From Cyclobacterium marinum DSM 745 (lineage in GTDB: Bacteria; Bacteroidota; Bacteroidia; Cytophagales; Cyclobacteriaceae): a DNA stretch of 64,000 nucleotides. Below are positions 7,280 to 16,113 of the stretch, one piece after another. The translations under genes and the position numbers were made by a program. The DNA lies in contig NC_015914.1 of assembly GCF_000222485.1 (NCBI RefSeq), forward strand, positions 1,550,001-1,614,000, in the 5' to 3' direction. Positions within the stretch are counted from its first letter, which is position 1, and the number at the start of each line of letters is the position of its first letter. Under the pieces are notes generated by a model. It was not told where the DNA came from and did no database searches. It worked only from the letters and a program-made list of their open reading frames with translations.

Positions 7280-8752
7280 ATGAATGGGAAAAAGGTAATA
7301 ATAATAGGGGCCGGTATAGCAGGCTTGGCAGCTTCGATTCGATTATCGATTAAAGGGTTTCAAGTAGATGTATTTGAAGCAAACTCCTATCCCGGTGGAA
7401 AATTGACCGAAATTATTATGGACGGTTATCGATTTGATGCTGGCCCTTCTCTATTTACTTTACCTGAGCAAATAGATGAATTATTTGCTTTAGCAGGCTT
7501 AAAAACCGAAGACTTCTTTCGATATAAGAGGCTCGAGGTTAATTGCAATTATTTTTGGGAAGATGGTGCAAGGTTAAGTGCTTACTCTGATTTGGATAAA
7601 TTCACTAAAGAGGTAGCGTATCAATTCGGGGAGCAACCGGAAAACATCAAAAAAGCACTTGATAAATCAGCCTATATTTACAAGTACCTCGCCCCTTTGT
7701 TTATGCATAGGTCTTTACACAAGTGGAGTACTTGGCTAAATAAAAAAGCCATGGCTTCCTATTTTAGGATAGGTAAATTTGGTCTTTTTCACACCATGAA
7801 TCAAGCCAATCAACGACAGTTTAAACATCCAAAACTGGCTCAACTATTTAATAGGTATGCCACCTACAACGGGTCGAACCCTTACCAAACTCCAGCTACT
7901 CTAAATATTATTCCCCACCTGGAATTTAATAAAGGGGCTTATTTTCCCACCGAAGGCATGCATTCGATTACTTCCAGCCTTTACACACTTGCCAAACAAT
8001 TGGGCGTAAACTTTCACTTTAATAAGGCCGTGGATAAAATCTTAGTCAAAGATAAAGTAGCCATTGGAATACAAGCAGGAGGCAAATCTTATGATGGCAA
8101 TTATATCCTTAACAACATGGACATGGTTACGGCCTATAAAACCCTACTTAATGAGGAAAAACAACCCACACGCTTATTAAAACAACCCAAATCCAGCTCT
8201 GCTTTGATTTTTTACTGGGGTGTTAAAAAGGTTTTTCCTGAACTCGATTTACACAACATTCTTTTCAGTAAGGATTATGCAAAGGAATTTAAAGCTATTT
8301 TTAAAGATAAGGACATCGATGATGATCCTACAGTGTATATTAATATCACCTCAGTGCAAAAAGCAAATGATGCGCCTGAAGGTGCCATGAACTGGTTCAC
8401 GATGATCAATGTACCTAACGACCAAGGTCAGGATTGGGAATACTTAAAAGCCAAAGCTCGAAAAGCTATCATTAGAAAAATAAATGCCACCTTACATACG
8501 GATATTGAGCCATTGATTGAAGTGGAACAAATCTTAGACCCTATTGGTATAGCTACTAAAACTTCATCAGCGAATGGTGCCCTGTATGGAAACAGTTCAA
8601 ACAACCGTTATGCTGCATTTTTAAGACACCCTAATTATAGCTCAAAAATTAAGAATTTGTATTTTTGTGGAGGGAGTGTGCATCCCGGAGGTGGCATCCC
8701 ATTGTGTTTATTGTCTGCAAAAATCGTAGCAGACATGATTCCGAAACCTTAA
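7280..8752 (+). CDS. Phytoene desaturase-like FAD oxidoreductase (CrtI/CrtD family)
   Basis: 490 residues, the usual length of carotenoid desaturases. The N-terminal Rossmann motif GAGIAG (residues 10-15) continues to an acidic residue in VDVFEANSYPGGK. It is followed by GYRFDAGPSLFTLP, and at the C-terminus by FCGGSVHPGGGIPL, the typical CrtI FAD-binding end. These enzymes desaturate or isomerise carotenoid backbones; CrtD-type members act on hydroxylated or methoxylated carotenoids, and the sequence alone does not decide which. No phytoene synthase is adjacent. The stop overlaps the convergent MltF-like gene by 4 bases. Confidence 0.88.
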   Translation: MNGKKVIIIGAGIAGLAASIRLSIKGFQVDVFEANSYPGGKLTEIIMDGYRFDAGPSLFTLPEQIDELFALAGLKTEDFFRYKRLEVNCNYFWEDGARLSAYSDLDKFTKEVAYQFGEQPENIKKALDKSAYIYKYLAPLFMHRSLHKWSTWLNKKAMASYFRIGKFGLFHTMNQANQRQFKHPKLAQLFNRYATYNGSNPYQTPATLNIIPHLEFNKGAYFPTEGMHSITSSLYTLAKQLGVNFHFNKAVDKILVKDKVAIGIQAGGKSYDGNYILNNMDMVTAYKTLLNEEKQPTRLLKQPKSSSALIFYWGVKKVFPELDLHNILFSKDYAKEFKAIFKDKDIDDDPTVYINITSVQKANDAPEGAMNWFTMINVPNDQGQDWEYLKAKARKAIIRKINATLHTDIEPLIEVEQILDPIGIATKTSSANGALYGNSSNNRYAAFLRHPNYSSKIKNLYFCGGSVHPGGGIPLCLLSAKIVADMIPKP

Positions 8753-10149
8753 GAAGCTACCAAAACCTTATAGGACTCATATAGTCCATAGACCTCTCGC
8801 ACATAGCGAACCGTCACATGGCCTTTGGCATACCCACTTTTTACCCACGGATCTCGATACACTTCAGGTTTGGACTTTCTCTCAAGGTAATAGGCCACAT
8901 TCTTCCACCTTTTGTTGTCTTTCCCATATTTATAGGCCAAGCGCCAAGCGTCTTGAACATGACCATGCCCCACATTGTAGGAAGCCAAAATAAATTTTAT
9001 TCTTTCATTGTTATCAGGCACTCGGTCAAGCCAAAATCCGTCCAAGTATTTGAGATAATTCACCCCTCCTCTTAAACTTTCATTGGGATTGTTTGGGTCA
9101 TTTACCCCAAAGCGCTGCAAGGTAACAGGCATCAACTGTAGCAAACCTACTGCTCCTGCATAGGAGACAGCGGAATGGTTAAAGCGACTTTCTTTATACA
9201 CTAAGGCAGCCAATAACCTCCAGTCCCAGCCCAGGTTATCGGCACCTTTTTTTATAATTTCATCGTAAGCAGAAATCCTATCACCTGAAACTGAAGAAAA
9301 AGCTGAAGAGGACCTGTGATAACTGTTTTTCTTATTAAGAAAATACTTGTGATACAATATGGCTTTGTAGCCTGTTCGATCTATTCTCTCTATCCACTCA
9401 TTGATCTTGGCTTCCAACTGGGGGGCATTTTTTCTGATGGCCCAAGCTACAGGGTTAGGTTGACTCACCGTAAGGCTTACATCTAACAGGTCATTGTAGG
9501 TTGCGTTCACCAAAGCGATATCATTGTCCACTACCGTATAGTCAATCTTTTCTTCAATTACCTGGTTGATCAAGTCTTCCAAACTTGTATTCTTTTCTTC
9601 GATAGCCAAGGAAAGTGAGAGAGAATCGCTAAGTACAGAAAGCCTTTCTTTATAAATCGTTCCTTTTTTTATATAAACCTTTTTATTAGAAAGTTGGGTT
9701 AGGCTATCCACATGGGATTGATCCTTACGCTGGACCACCACCGTTTTCATGCTATTAAGAGGTGCCGTAAAATTGGCTAACTTTTTTCGCTCTTCGTTCA
9801 CTTCAAAGTTTATGGCAACAATATCTGCTTTCCCCTTATTCAGGAGGCGAAATCCATCTTCTAGGTCATGCTTAACAATTAACCTTAGACTCACTCCCAA
9901 TTGATTGGCCAAATTCCGCAGCAACTCAAATTCATAGCCCATGGTCCGACCCCTATAGATATAATAGCTGGTAGAAGAGTTATCTACAACTGCCCTAATA
10001 AAACCTCTTTTTTTAATGGCATCAAAATCTAACACAGCAGGGTTTTCCCAATATTCCGGCACTTTTTTTTCTTCTACATTTGGCTTGCAAGAAGTCAATT
10101 CGAAGGCTATAATAAGCAAGAAAACGCTAGAAATGCTGATTTTTGACAT
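8749..10149 (-). CDS. MltF-like lytic transglycosylase lipoprotein (SBP3 + SLT domains)
   Basis: 466 residues. A lipoprotein signal ends in the lipobox LTSC, with Cys21 as the likely lipidated residue. Residues about 40-270 form a periplasmic solute-binding-like domain (GYEFELLRNLANQLG, ADIVAINFEVNEERKK). Residues about 290-450 form an SLT domain with the catalytic Glu in YKESRFNHSA, followed by AVGLLQLMPVT and ILASYNVGHGHV. MltF cleaves peptidoglycan glycan strands to 1,6-anhydro ends, with the SBP-like domain regulating activity. It is transcribed alone, convergent with the desaturase gene and 100 bases from the tolC-like gene stop. Confidence 0.92.
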   Translation of the reverse strand: MSKISISSVFLLIIAFELTSCKPNVEEKKVPEYWENPAVLDFDAIKKRGFIRAVVDNSSTSYYIYRGRTMGYEFELLRNLANQLGVSLRLIVKHDLEDGFRLLNKGKADIVAINFEVNEERKKLANFTAPLNSMKTVVVQRKDQSHVDSLTQLSNKKVYIKKGTIYKERLSVLSDSLSLSLAIEEKNTSLEDLINQVIEEKIDYTVVDNDIALVNATYNDLLDVSLTVSQPNPVAWAIRKNAPQLEAKINEWIERIDRTGYKAILYHKYFLNKKNSYHRSSSAFSSVSGDRISAYDEIIKKGADNLGWDWRLLAALVYKESRFNHSAVSYAGAVGLLQLMPVTLQRFGVNDPNNPNESLRGGVNYLKYLDGFWLDRVPDNNERIKFILASYNVGHGHVQDAWRLAYKYGKDNKRWKNVAYYLERKSKPEVYRDPWVKSGYAKGHVTVRYVREVYGLYESYKVLVAS

Positions 10150-10248
10150 AGAGTGGGCACTCTAATCGTGCTTTGGTGTTTTCAATTATAGGCTTTTATC
10201 CTTAATATACCAAAATTAGCCCCGCAAAATATAAAAGGCGAAGCACTA

Positions 10249-11580
10249 TTATTGTGAATTCTCTCCCAAATTGGCGAAATAAATATTTCCGGAAAGCCGC
10301 ATAAGTTCTATTTCATTTTCTTTAATGGTGTATAGCGACTCTATCAATCTGCTCTCAGCTTGCAGTCTACTCACTTGGGCATCCCTAAACTCAAGATAAT
10401 TTGTGATTCCCAAGCGAAACCTATCTAATGTAATGTCAGAACTTTCCACAGCCACCTCGTAATTCAATTTTTCTATCTCCAAAAGCCGCTTGCTGTTTTG
10501 ATAGGTATTGAAGGTCCTTTGTAAATCAGACAGCATTTGATTTTCATATTGCTCGATCAAATGCTTCTGATTGTTGATTTGAATTTTAGCTGCCTGAATG
10601 CGCTTGTTTAGGGCCAATCCGCTGAATAAGTTTAAGCTTATGGTTGCTCCCAAATTAATTCCTTGTTGCTGATTACTTAGCAAAAATCCAGCATCTGAAT
10701 TTAAAGTATTGTCTATATAAGACCCGTTCAAAGTTATGGTCGGCAGCCTTTGTGCCCTCAGCTCTTTTAATTGGAGATAGGCGACATTCTCCATTCTTTG
10801 AGTAGCCAAGAAACCCTTATTTTGATCAAAAGCGCTTTCTTTCAATTCTTCAAGCGAAAAGGAATCTTCTATAGTAATGGTATCATTTACCAAGAAGTCC
10901 TTATCCGGCCCTATTGCTAGTAATTCATTCAGATTAACCCTTGAGTTTTGGATCACTTGTTCTTGGGCTACTAGAGCTGTAAGGTCCGCATTGTAATCTA
11001 CCTGAGCTGCTAAAAAATCTCTTTTAGATGCCCTTCCCAATTCATATTGAGCTTTGGCAATCTCCAGTCTTTCATCAGACAATTTTAAAGTGTGGCTAAG
11101 CACCTCGTACCGTTGCAGCTCAAGCACCAACCTATAATAAGCCGTGGCAATAGCGGCTACCGTATTTTCTATAACTACCTTGGCTTCGAGCTCAGAAACT
11201 TCTTTCAGTTTTCCTAATCGCTGCAAGGCAACCACTGCATCAGCCCTAAAACCATAAATGGCTACTAAACTATAATTATTGTTTCTGGTTTGCGCATTGG
11301 GGATGATTCTTGGGTTTTCCGGATCACTAACGAAGGCTTGCTCCGTATCTTCCTTCCTATATATTCGCGTATTGTTTAAGTCGAGTACAGGCATCAGCAG
11401 ACTTCCGGCTTGCTTTTTCTCATTTTCTGCCAACAAAACCTGATTGGTAGCAATCTTAACATCAAAGTTATTTTCTAATCCAATCTCAACTGCCTTTTCA
11501 AAAGTTAAAGGTTCACCTTCCTGCCCATACAATGTACAGGAAAAGGCCACCATCATTCCTAGCAATATTATTTTCTTCAT
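10249..11580 (-). CDS. TolC-family outer membrane efflux protein
   Basis: 443 residues with an N-terminal signal peptide ending near FSCTLYGQ. Two long alpha-helical repeats of the OEP type follow, rich in heptads, including AKAQYELGRASKRDFLAAQVDYNA-like and LDRFRLGITNYLEFRDAQ-like helices typical of the periplasmic tunnel. TolC-type trimers form the outer-membrane exit of tripartite pumps. It starts 1 base after the RND transporter stop, so it is the last gene of the MFP-RND-OMF operon. Confidence 0.93.
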   Translation of the reverse strand: MKKIILLGMMVAFSCTLYGQEGEPLTFEKAVEIGLENNFDVKIATNQVLLAENEKKQAGSLLMPVLDLNNTRIYRKEDTEQAFVSDPENPRIIPNAQTRNNNYSLVAIYGFRADAVVALQRLGKLKEVSELEAKVVIENTVAAIATAYYRLVLELQRYEVLSHTLKLSDERLEIAKAQYELGRASKRDFLAAQVDYNADLTALVAQEQVIQNSRVNLNELLAIGPDKDFLVNDTITIEDSFSLEELKESAFDQNKGFLATQRMENVAYLQLKELRAQRLPTITLNGSYIDNTLNSDAGFLLSNQQQGINLGATISLNLFSGLALNKRIQAAKIQINNQKHLIEQYENQMLSDLQRTFNTYQNSKRLLEIEKLNYEVAVESSDITLDRFRLGITNYLEFRDAQVSRLQAESRLIESLYTIKENEIELMRLSGNIYFANLGENSQ

Positions 11581-11581
11581 A

Positions 11582-14500
11582 TTAAACTCTTGCTAATCTT
11601 CCTTTTTTAGATGTCAAATAAGTATATATACCCGGAATAATAAATAAGGTAAGCAGTGTGGCGAGTAACATCCCACCTACTACTGCCACTCCCATAGGCA
11701 CCCTTCCTTCTGAACCCGCCCCCAAAGCCAATGCAATTGGAAGTATACCTAATATTGTGGAGAGACTAGTCATTAAAATGGGGCGGAACCTTGCAGCTGC
11801 TGCTCCTTCAATGGCCTCTGATATAGGGATCCCTTGAGCTTTACGTTGATTGGCGAACTCCACAATCAAAATTCCATTCTTGGTCACAAGGCCTATGAGC
11901 ATGATTATTCCTATTTGACTAAAAACATTAAGGGTAAAATCGAATAACCACAATGAAAATAAAGCACCAAAGATTGCCAGTGGAACAGTAAACATAATTG
12001 TCAATGGATCCATAAAACTTTCAAATTGTGCAGATAAAACGAGGTAGATCAATATTAAAGCAAACACAAAGGCAAACACCAAACTACTAGAACTGTCTCT
12101 ATATTCCTTGGATAGACCGGCCACATCGGTGGTATAGGTTTCATCAAGTACTTCAGCAGCAATCTTGTCCATTTCCTCAAGCCCAGAACCTACCGTTTCT
12201 CCCGGAGCAAGGCCTGCCTGCACCGTGGCACTTACAAACCTATTGTAACGGTAAAGTTGTGGGGGAGTACTTCTTTCATTGATCTTGACCAAATTATCCA
12301 TTTGAATTAATTCTCCATCATCACTTCTGACATAGAGCATCCTGAGGTTTATAGGTTCGTTCCTATCCTCCAACTGCATTTCTCCTACTACCTGATATTG
12401 CTTACCATTCATGATAAAGTAATCAAATCGTTGACCGGAATAACTCAACTGGAGTGTCCGCGCAATTTCTTGCACCGAAACTCCTATGTTTCTGGCTTTT
12501 TCCCTATCGATCTCTACTTCTATTTCAGGCTTGGTAAATTTCAAATTCACGTCAGGAAAAGTAAAAACAGGGCTTTGGCTTACTTTATCCATAAAAACCG
12601 GGATAATTTCTTTCAACTTCTCCAATGTCTGGGCTTGAATAACATATTGAATGGGTAATCCCGCCCTCCTGTCTCCAATGGAAGGCTCCTGCGCCCCAAA
12701 AGCCCTAACGGCTGTTTTATTCTTTAAATAAACGGCAACCTCATCAAAAATTTCTTGCTGACTTCTTTCCCTTGTTGCTGCATCATTTAAAACCAGCCTT
12801 ATAAATCCTGAATTGGTACTGGCTGAACTAAAACCGGGAGAAGTAACCGAAATTAATCCTGCCCTTTCTTCTTCAGGAATCATCTCAGACAATTCCACGG
12901 TCATTTCATCAATAATTCGGTCCATATAGCTAAAAGTAGCTCCCTCAGGTCCGGCCATATTTATTCTTATTTGTCCCCTGTCCTCTAAAGGGGCAAGCTC
13001 GGAAGGGATATTGTTAAATAGATAATAGGTTCCAAGCCCCATTACCCCTACCAATACAAAGGACATCCACTTTATCTTCATATATGAGGATAGGGCTTGC
13101 ACATAAACCTTATTTAACCAAAGAAAGAAAGGCTCTGTTTTGTTATACAACCAATTTTGTTTCTCCCTCCTCTTCAGTAGTTTGGAACTGAGCATTGGTG
13201 TCATGGTGAGGGCCACAAAAGAAGAAATGATCACCGCACCGGCCACTACCACACCAAACTCTCTAAACAACCTACCGGTGGTTCCTGTAAGAAATATCAC
13301 CGGTAAAAAAACTGCTGCCAAGGCCACAGTGGTGGCTATCACCGCAAAGAATATTTCCTCCGCTCCCTGCTCTGCTGCATTTTCCGGATTTTCTCCGTTT
13401 TCTATTTTAGTATAAATATTTTCTAACACCACGATGGCATCATCTACCACCAGGCCTATCGATAAAACGATGCCCAACAGGGTTAATACATTGATAGAAA
13501 ACCCTGCCATATACATGATAAAAAATACACCAATTAAACTAATGGGGATGGTGAGTACGGGAATAAAGGTCGTTCTCCAATCTCTTAAAAAAAGAAAGAT
13601 GATCAGTACCACTAGTAAGAAGGCTACAAATATCGTCTGTTGCACTTCACTAATGGAATTCCGAATGAATTTAGTAGTATCAAAACCTATACCCAGCTGA
13701 ATATCCTCTGGCAGGTCTTTCTTAATGAATTCCAGTCTTCGGTAAAACTCATCTATAATTTCAATACTGTTGGAACCGGGCAAAGGAACCAAGGCCACTC
13801 CCACCATAGGCACCCCATCTCTTTTGAGTACTGTCCTTTCATTCAAAGGAGCTACCTCAGCATTTCCTATGTCTTGAAAGCGCACGACATTATTAGATTC
13901 CTCTTTGATGATGAGCCGGTTAAATTCTTCTGAAGTACTCATTCTACTTCGTGTTCGAACTGAAAGCTCTATGGATTCCCCTTCAATTTTACCGGTAGGA
14001 AGTTCCACATTTTCACTTTGCACTTTGTTCAATACATCTGTGGGTGTAATGCCATAGGAAGCCATTCTCAAGGGGTCCATTCGCAGACGCATGGCATACT
14101 CCTTTTCCCCCCAAATTCTTATTTCACTGACACCATTGATTGTTTGAAGCCTTTCTTTGAAAATATTTGTAGCGATATCGGACAATTCCAATAAACTACG
14201 TTGATCACTTTGTACATTTAAAAATACGATAGGCTGTGTATCTGCATCTTGCTTGGAAACGATAGGTGGATCAGTATCGGGAGGAAGGTTTCTTTGGGCC
14301 CTAGACACTTTATCTCTTACATCGTTGGCTGCAGCCTCCATGTCTGCTCCAATTTCAAATTCCACTGTAATGCTACTGTTCCCATCGTTACTGATGGAAG
14401 ACAAGGATTTTATTCCGGAAATGCCATTAATGGCTTCCTCAAGAGGTTCTGTAATCTGTGCCTCAATCACATCCGCATTGGCCCCCACATAAGTGGTCCT

Positions 14501-14644
14501 CACATTTACCACAGGTGGATCCACACTAGGAAATTCTCGGATTCCTAAAAAGGAAATGCCAATGATTCCAAAAATTAAAATAGTGAGCGACATCACTATG
14601 GACAATACGGGTCTTCGAATACTGATTGTAGATAAACTTGACAT
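11582..14644 (-). CDS. RND multidrug efflux transporter (HAE1/AcrB-like)
   Basis: 1020 residues, the expected RND length, with two repeats of a large periplasmic loop and twelve transmembrane segments. Visible signatures are RRPVLSIVMSL at the N-terminus, GLVVDDAIVVLENI in TM4 (the proton-relay aspartates), and the matching GLVTKNGILIVEFANQ in TM10. Proton-driven export of amphiphilic compounds to the outside is the known family role; the substrate is unknown. It is preceded by the adaptor gene (9-base gap) and followed by the tolC-like gene (1-base gap). Confidence 0.95.
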   Translation of the reverse strand: MSSLSTISIRRPVLSIVMSLTILIFGIIGISFLGIREFPSVDPPVVNVRTTYVGANADVIEAQITEPLEEAINGISGIKSLSSISNDGNSSITVEFEIGADMEAAANDVRDKVSRAQRNLPPDTDPPIVSKQDADTQPIVFLNVQSDQRSLLELSDIATNIFKERLQTINGVSEIRIWGEKEYAMRLRMDPLRMASYGITPTDVLNKVQSENVELPTGKIEGESIELSVRTRSRMSTSEEFNRLIIKEESNNVVRFQDIGNAEVAPLNERTVLKRDGVPMVGVALVPLPGSNSIEIIDEFYRRLEFIKKDLPEDIQLGIGFDTTKFIRNSISEVQQTIFVAFLLVVLIIFLFLRDWRTTFIPVLTIPISLIGVFFIMYMAGFSINVLTLLGIVLSIGLVVDDAIVVLENIYTKIENGENPENAAEQGAEEIFFAVIATTVALAAVFLPVIFLTGTTGRLFREFGVVVAGAVIISSFVALTMTPMLSSKLLKRREKQNWLYNKTEPFFLWLNKVYVQALSSYMKIKWMSFVLVGVMGLGTYYLFNNIPSELAPLEDRGQIRINMAGPEGATFSYMDRIIDEMTVELSEMIPEEERAGLISVTSPGFSSASTNSGFIRLVLNDAATRERSQQEIFDEVAVYLKNKTAVRAFGAQEPSIGDRRAGLPIQYVIQAQTLEKLKEIIPVFMDKVSQSPVFTFPDVNLKFTKPEIEVEIDREKARNIGVSVQEIARTLQLSYSGQRFDYFIMNGKQYQVVGEMQLEDRNEPINLRMLYVRSDDGELIQMDNLVKINERSTPPQLYRYNRFVSATVQAGLAPGETVGSGLEEMDKIAAEVLDETYTTDVAGLSKEYRDSSSSLVFAFVFALILIYLVLSAQFESFMDPLTIMFTVPLAIFGALFSLWLFDFTLNVFSQIGIIMLIGLVTKNGILIVEFANQRKAQGIPISEAIEGAAAARFRPILMTSLSTILGILPIALALGAGSEGRVPMGVAVVGGMLLATLLTLFIIPGIYTYLTSKKGRLARV

Positions 14645-14653
14645 AATATTCTA

Positions 14654-15730
14654 TCAGTTCGTTAAGTTAACATCAACGGACATTCCATCCTTTGCTTGCA
14701 GTACACCTGTAGTTAATACCAGTTCTCCGGGTTTTACCCCTTCCAACAACTGTACCCTAGTATCTGATCTTTGACCGATCTCCACTCTTCTGGATTCGAT
14801 GACACCATCTTTGGCCACAAAAACCTTGTACCCTTCCAATTCCGGAATCACAGATTCAGACGGGACAAGAATGGCATCTGACACTTCATCTAAAACCAAA
14901 CGGACCCTCACAAACATTCCGGGAAGAAATTTCTTTTCTCTATTTGGGCTTTGTGCCCTAATTTTTAAAGTTCTGGTTGCTGCATCAATATTCCGTTCAA
15001 TGGCATAAACCTTTCCTTCAGCTTCATCATCGGATACATTTGAGTTAAAATAAATGATTGTTCCTACCTTTATTTCATTAGAATACCGCTCAGGAATAGA
15101 GAATTCTATCTTGATAGGATCCACATTGACAATGGTGGCGATAAGATCCGATGTACCGATCACACTTCCCTCTGATATCTGCCTAAATCCCAATTCTCCA
15201 TCAAATGGCGCTCTAATAACCATTTTACTTAATTGAGCTTCGATTAAACGTAAATCTGCAAGATTGGTATTGTATTGGTTCAGGACTATGTCGTATTCTT
15301 CTTGGCTAATGGCCTCTTTAGTCAATAATTGCTTTTGCCTTTTCTCCTGACTTTCATACAATTTTTTTGTATACGCTAGCCTGTCAAATTGGGCTTTTAG
15401 CTCGTCATCATTTAAATACAGCAAGGGGGTTCCCTTTTTTACAAACTGCCCTTCCTTAAACGTTATTTTCTCTACCAACCCATTTACTTCCGGCCTTAAG
15501 TTCACGATTTCATTTGGTATAAGAGAACCTGTGATATTTAAGTTGCTTTCCAGAGGTTCTTCCTTCAGTTTAATCACATTTACAGGAAGGTTTGACTGAA
15601 CTCCTGTAGCCACACTTTCAGTACCTGCTGTCTCTCCTTCAGTGAAAAGCTCCATTCTAGGATAGAAAAATATAAACCCTATCACTAATAGGATAATTAC
15701 AGACAAAATGATTTTGGTTTGGTTTTTCAT
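14654..15730 (-). CDS. RND efflux periplasmic adaptor (membrane fusion protein)
   Basis: 358 residues. An N-terminal membrane anchor (about residues 7-25) is followed by a split lipoyl/barrel-sandwich domain (VNGLVEKITFKEGQFVKKGTPLLYL ... IRAPFDGELGFRQISEGSVI, each half conserved in MFPs), an alpha-hairpin of about 50 residues and a beta-barrel domain. It bridges the RND pump and TolC. As the first gene of the three-gene operon it has a 383-base upstream region; no local repressor gene is visible. Confidence 0.93.
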   Translation of the reverse strand: MKNQTKIILSVIILLVIGFIFFYPRMELFTEGETAGTESVATGVQSNLPVNVIKLKEEPLESNLNITGSLIPNEIVNLRPEVNGLVEKITFKEGQFVKKGTPLLYLNDDELKAQFDRLAYTKKLYESQEKRQKQLLTKEAISQEEYDIVLNQYNTNLADLRLIEAQLSKMVIRAPFDGELGFRQISEGSVIGTSDLIATIVNVDPIKIEFSIPERYSNEIKVGTIIYFNSNVSDDEAEGKVYAIERNIDAATRTLKIRAQSPNREKKFLPGMFVRVRLVLDEVSDAILVPSESVIPELEGYKVFVAKDGVIESRRVEIGQRSDTRVQLLEGVKPGELVLTTGVLQAKDGMSVDVNLTN

Positions 15731-15987
15731 TCTGAAAACTAATGTATCGTTTAACCAACAAGTTTATTTTAAGATATAAAGTTAAAGTAACCTTATTTGC
15801 AATAGCAAAAAAACAATAAAATTTAAGAGGCAAAACTAAGCCATTAATGGCAAGAGAATTGAATAATTAAGGGCAGAAATTATATAATTAAAAAATACCA
15901 GGTGAATATTGTCATATCCTAACTATATCCCCATATCCTTGATCTTGTAGACATCCATTGTGAGAAATTATATTTACCCCCCAATTT

Positions 15988-16020
15988 TCAATAGACAATC
16001 TATTACACAATTCGGGTTTA
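15988..16020 (+). repeat. Possible remnant of the dispersed intergenic repeat
   Basis: CAATAGACAATCTATT followed by ACACAATTCGGGTTTAA resembles the distal end of the copies at 32554-32601 (minus) and 46236-46372 (plus), which have an AATAGATTGTCTATTGCAATTCGG-like end. The GATTTTGAAG core is absent. AATAGA/TCTATT is itself an inverted repeat, so chance similarity is possible. Confidence 0.35.
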
Positions 16021-16058
16021 AGCTTGTATTCTCCAATCCGTTCAGTTGCTTATTAATA

Positions 16059-16088
16059 AAAAAAGGCCACCTATAAAGGTGACCTTTT
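16059..16088 (-). terminator. Terminator of the TonB receptor gene
   Basis: AAAAGGTCACC pairs with GGTGGCCTTTT across a 6-base loop when read on the minus strand, and continues into a T-rich run. It lies 26 bases past the stop of the gene ending at 16114. The stem has A-rich and T-rich arms, so it could also work on the other strand. Confidence 0.8.
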
Positions 16089-16113
16089 CTATTAAAAGCA
16101 ATCTAATTATCAG

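Larger units (their letters stand above)
15731..16113. other. Intergenic region between the efflux operon and the TonB receptor gene
   Basis: This 383-base AT-rich stretch contains the upstream region of the efflux operon, a possible remnant of the dispersed repeat at 15988-16020, and the TonB-receptor terminator at 16059-16088. The minus strand has a TATATCTT (about 15770-15780) with a TTG about 21 bases upstream, a weak match to the Bacteroidota promoter. No coding sequence is seen. Confidence 0.5.

Noticed and set aside
14249..14548. Pair of plus-strand frames of 79-99 residues antisense to the RND transporter gene
   Set aside because: They are shadows of the 1020-residue transporter in other frames, with no family sequence.
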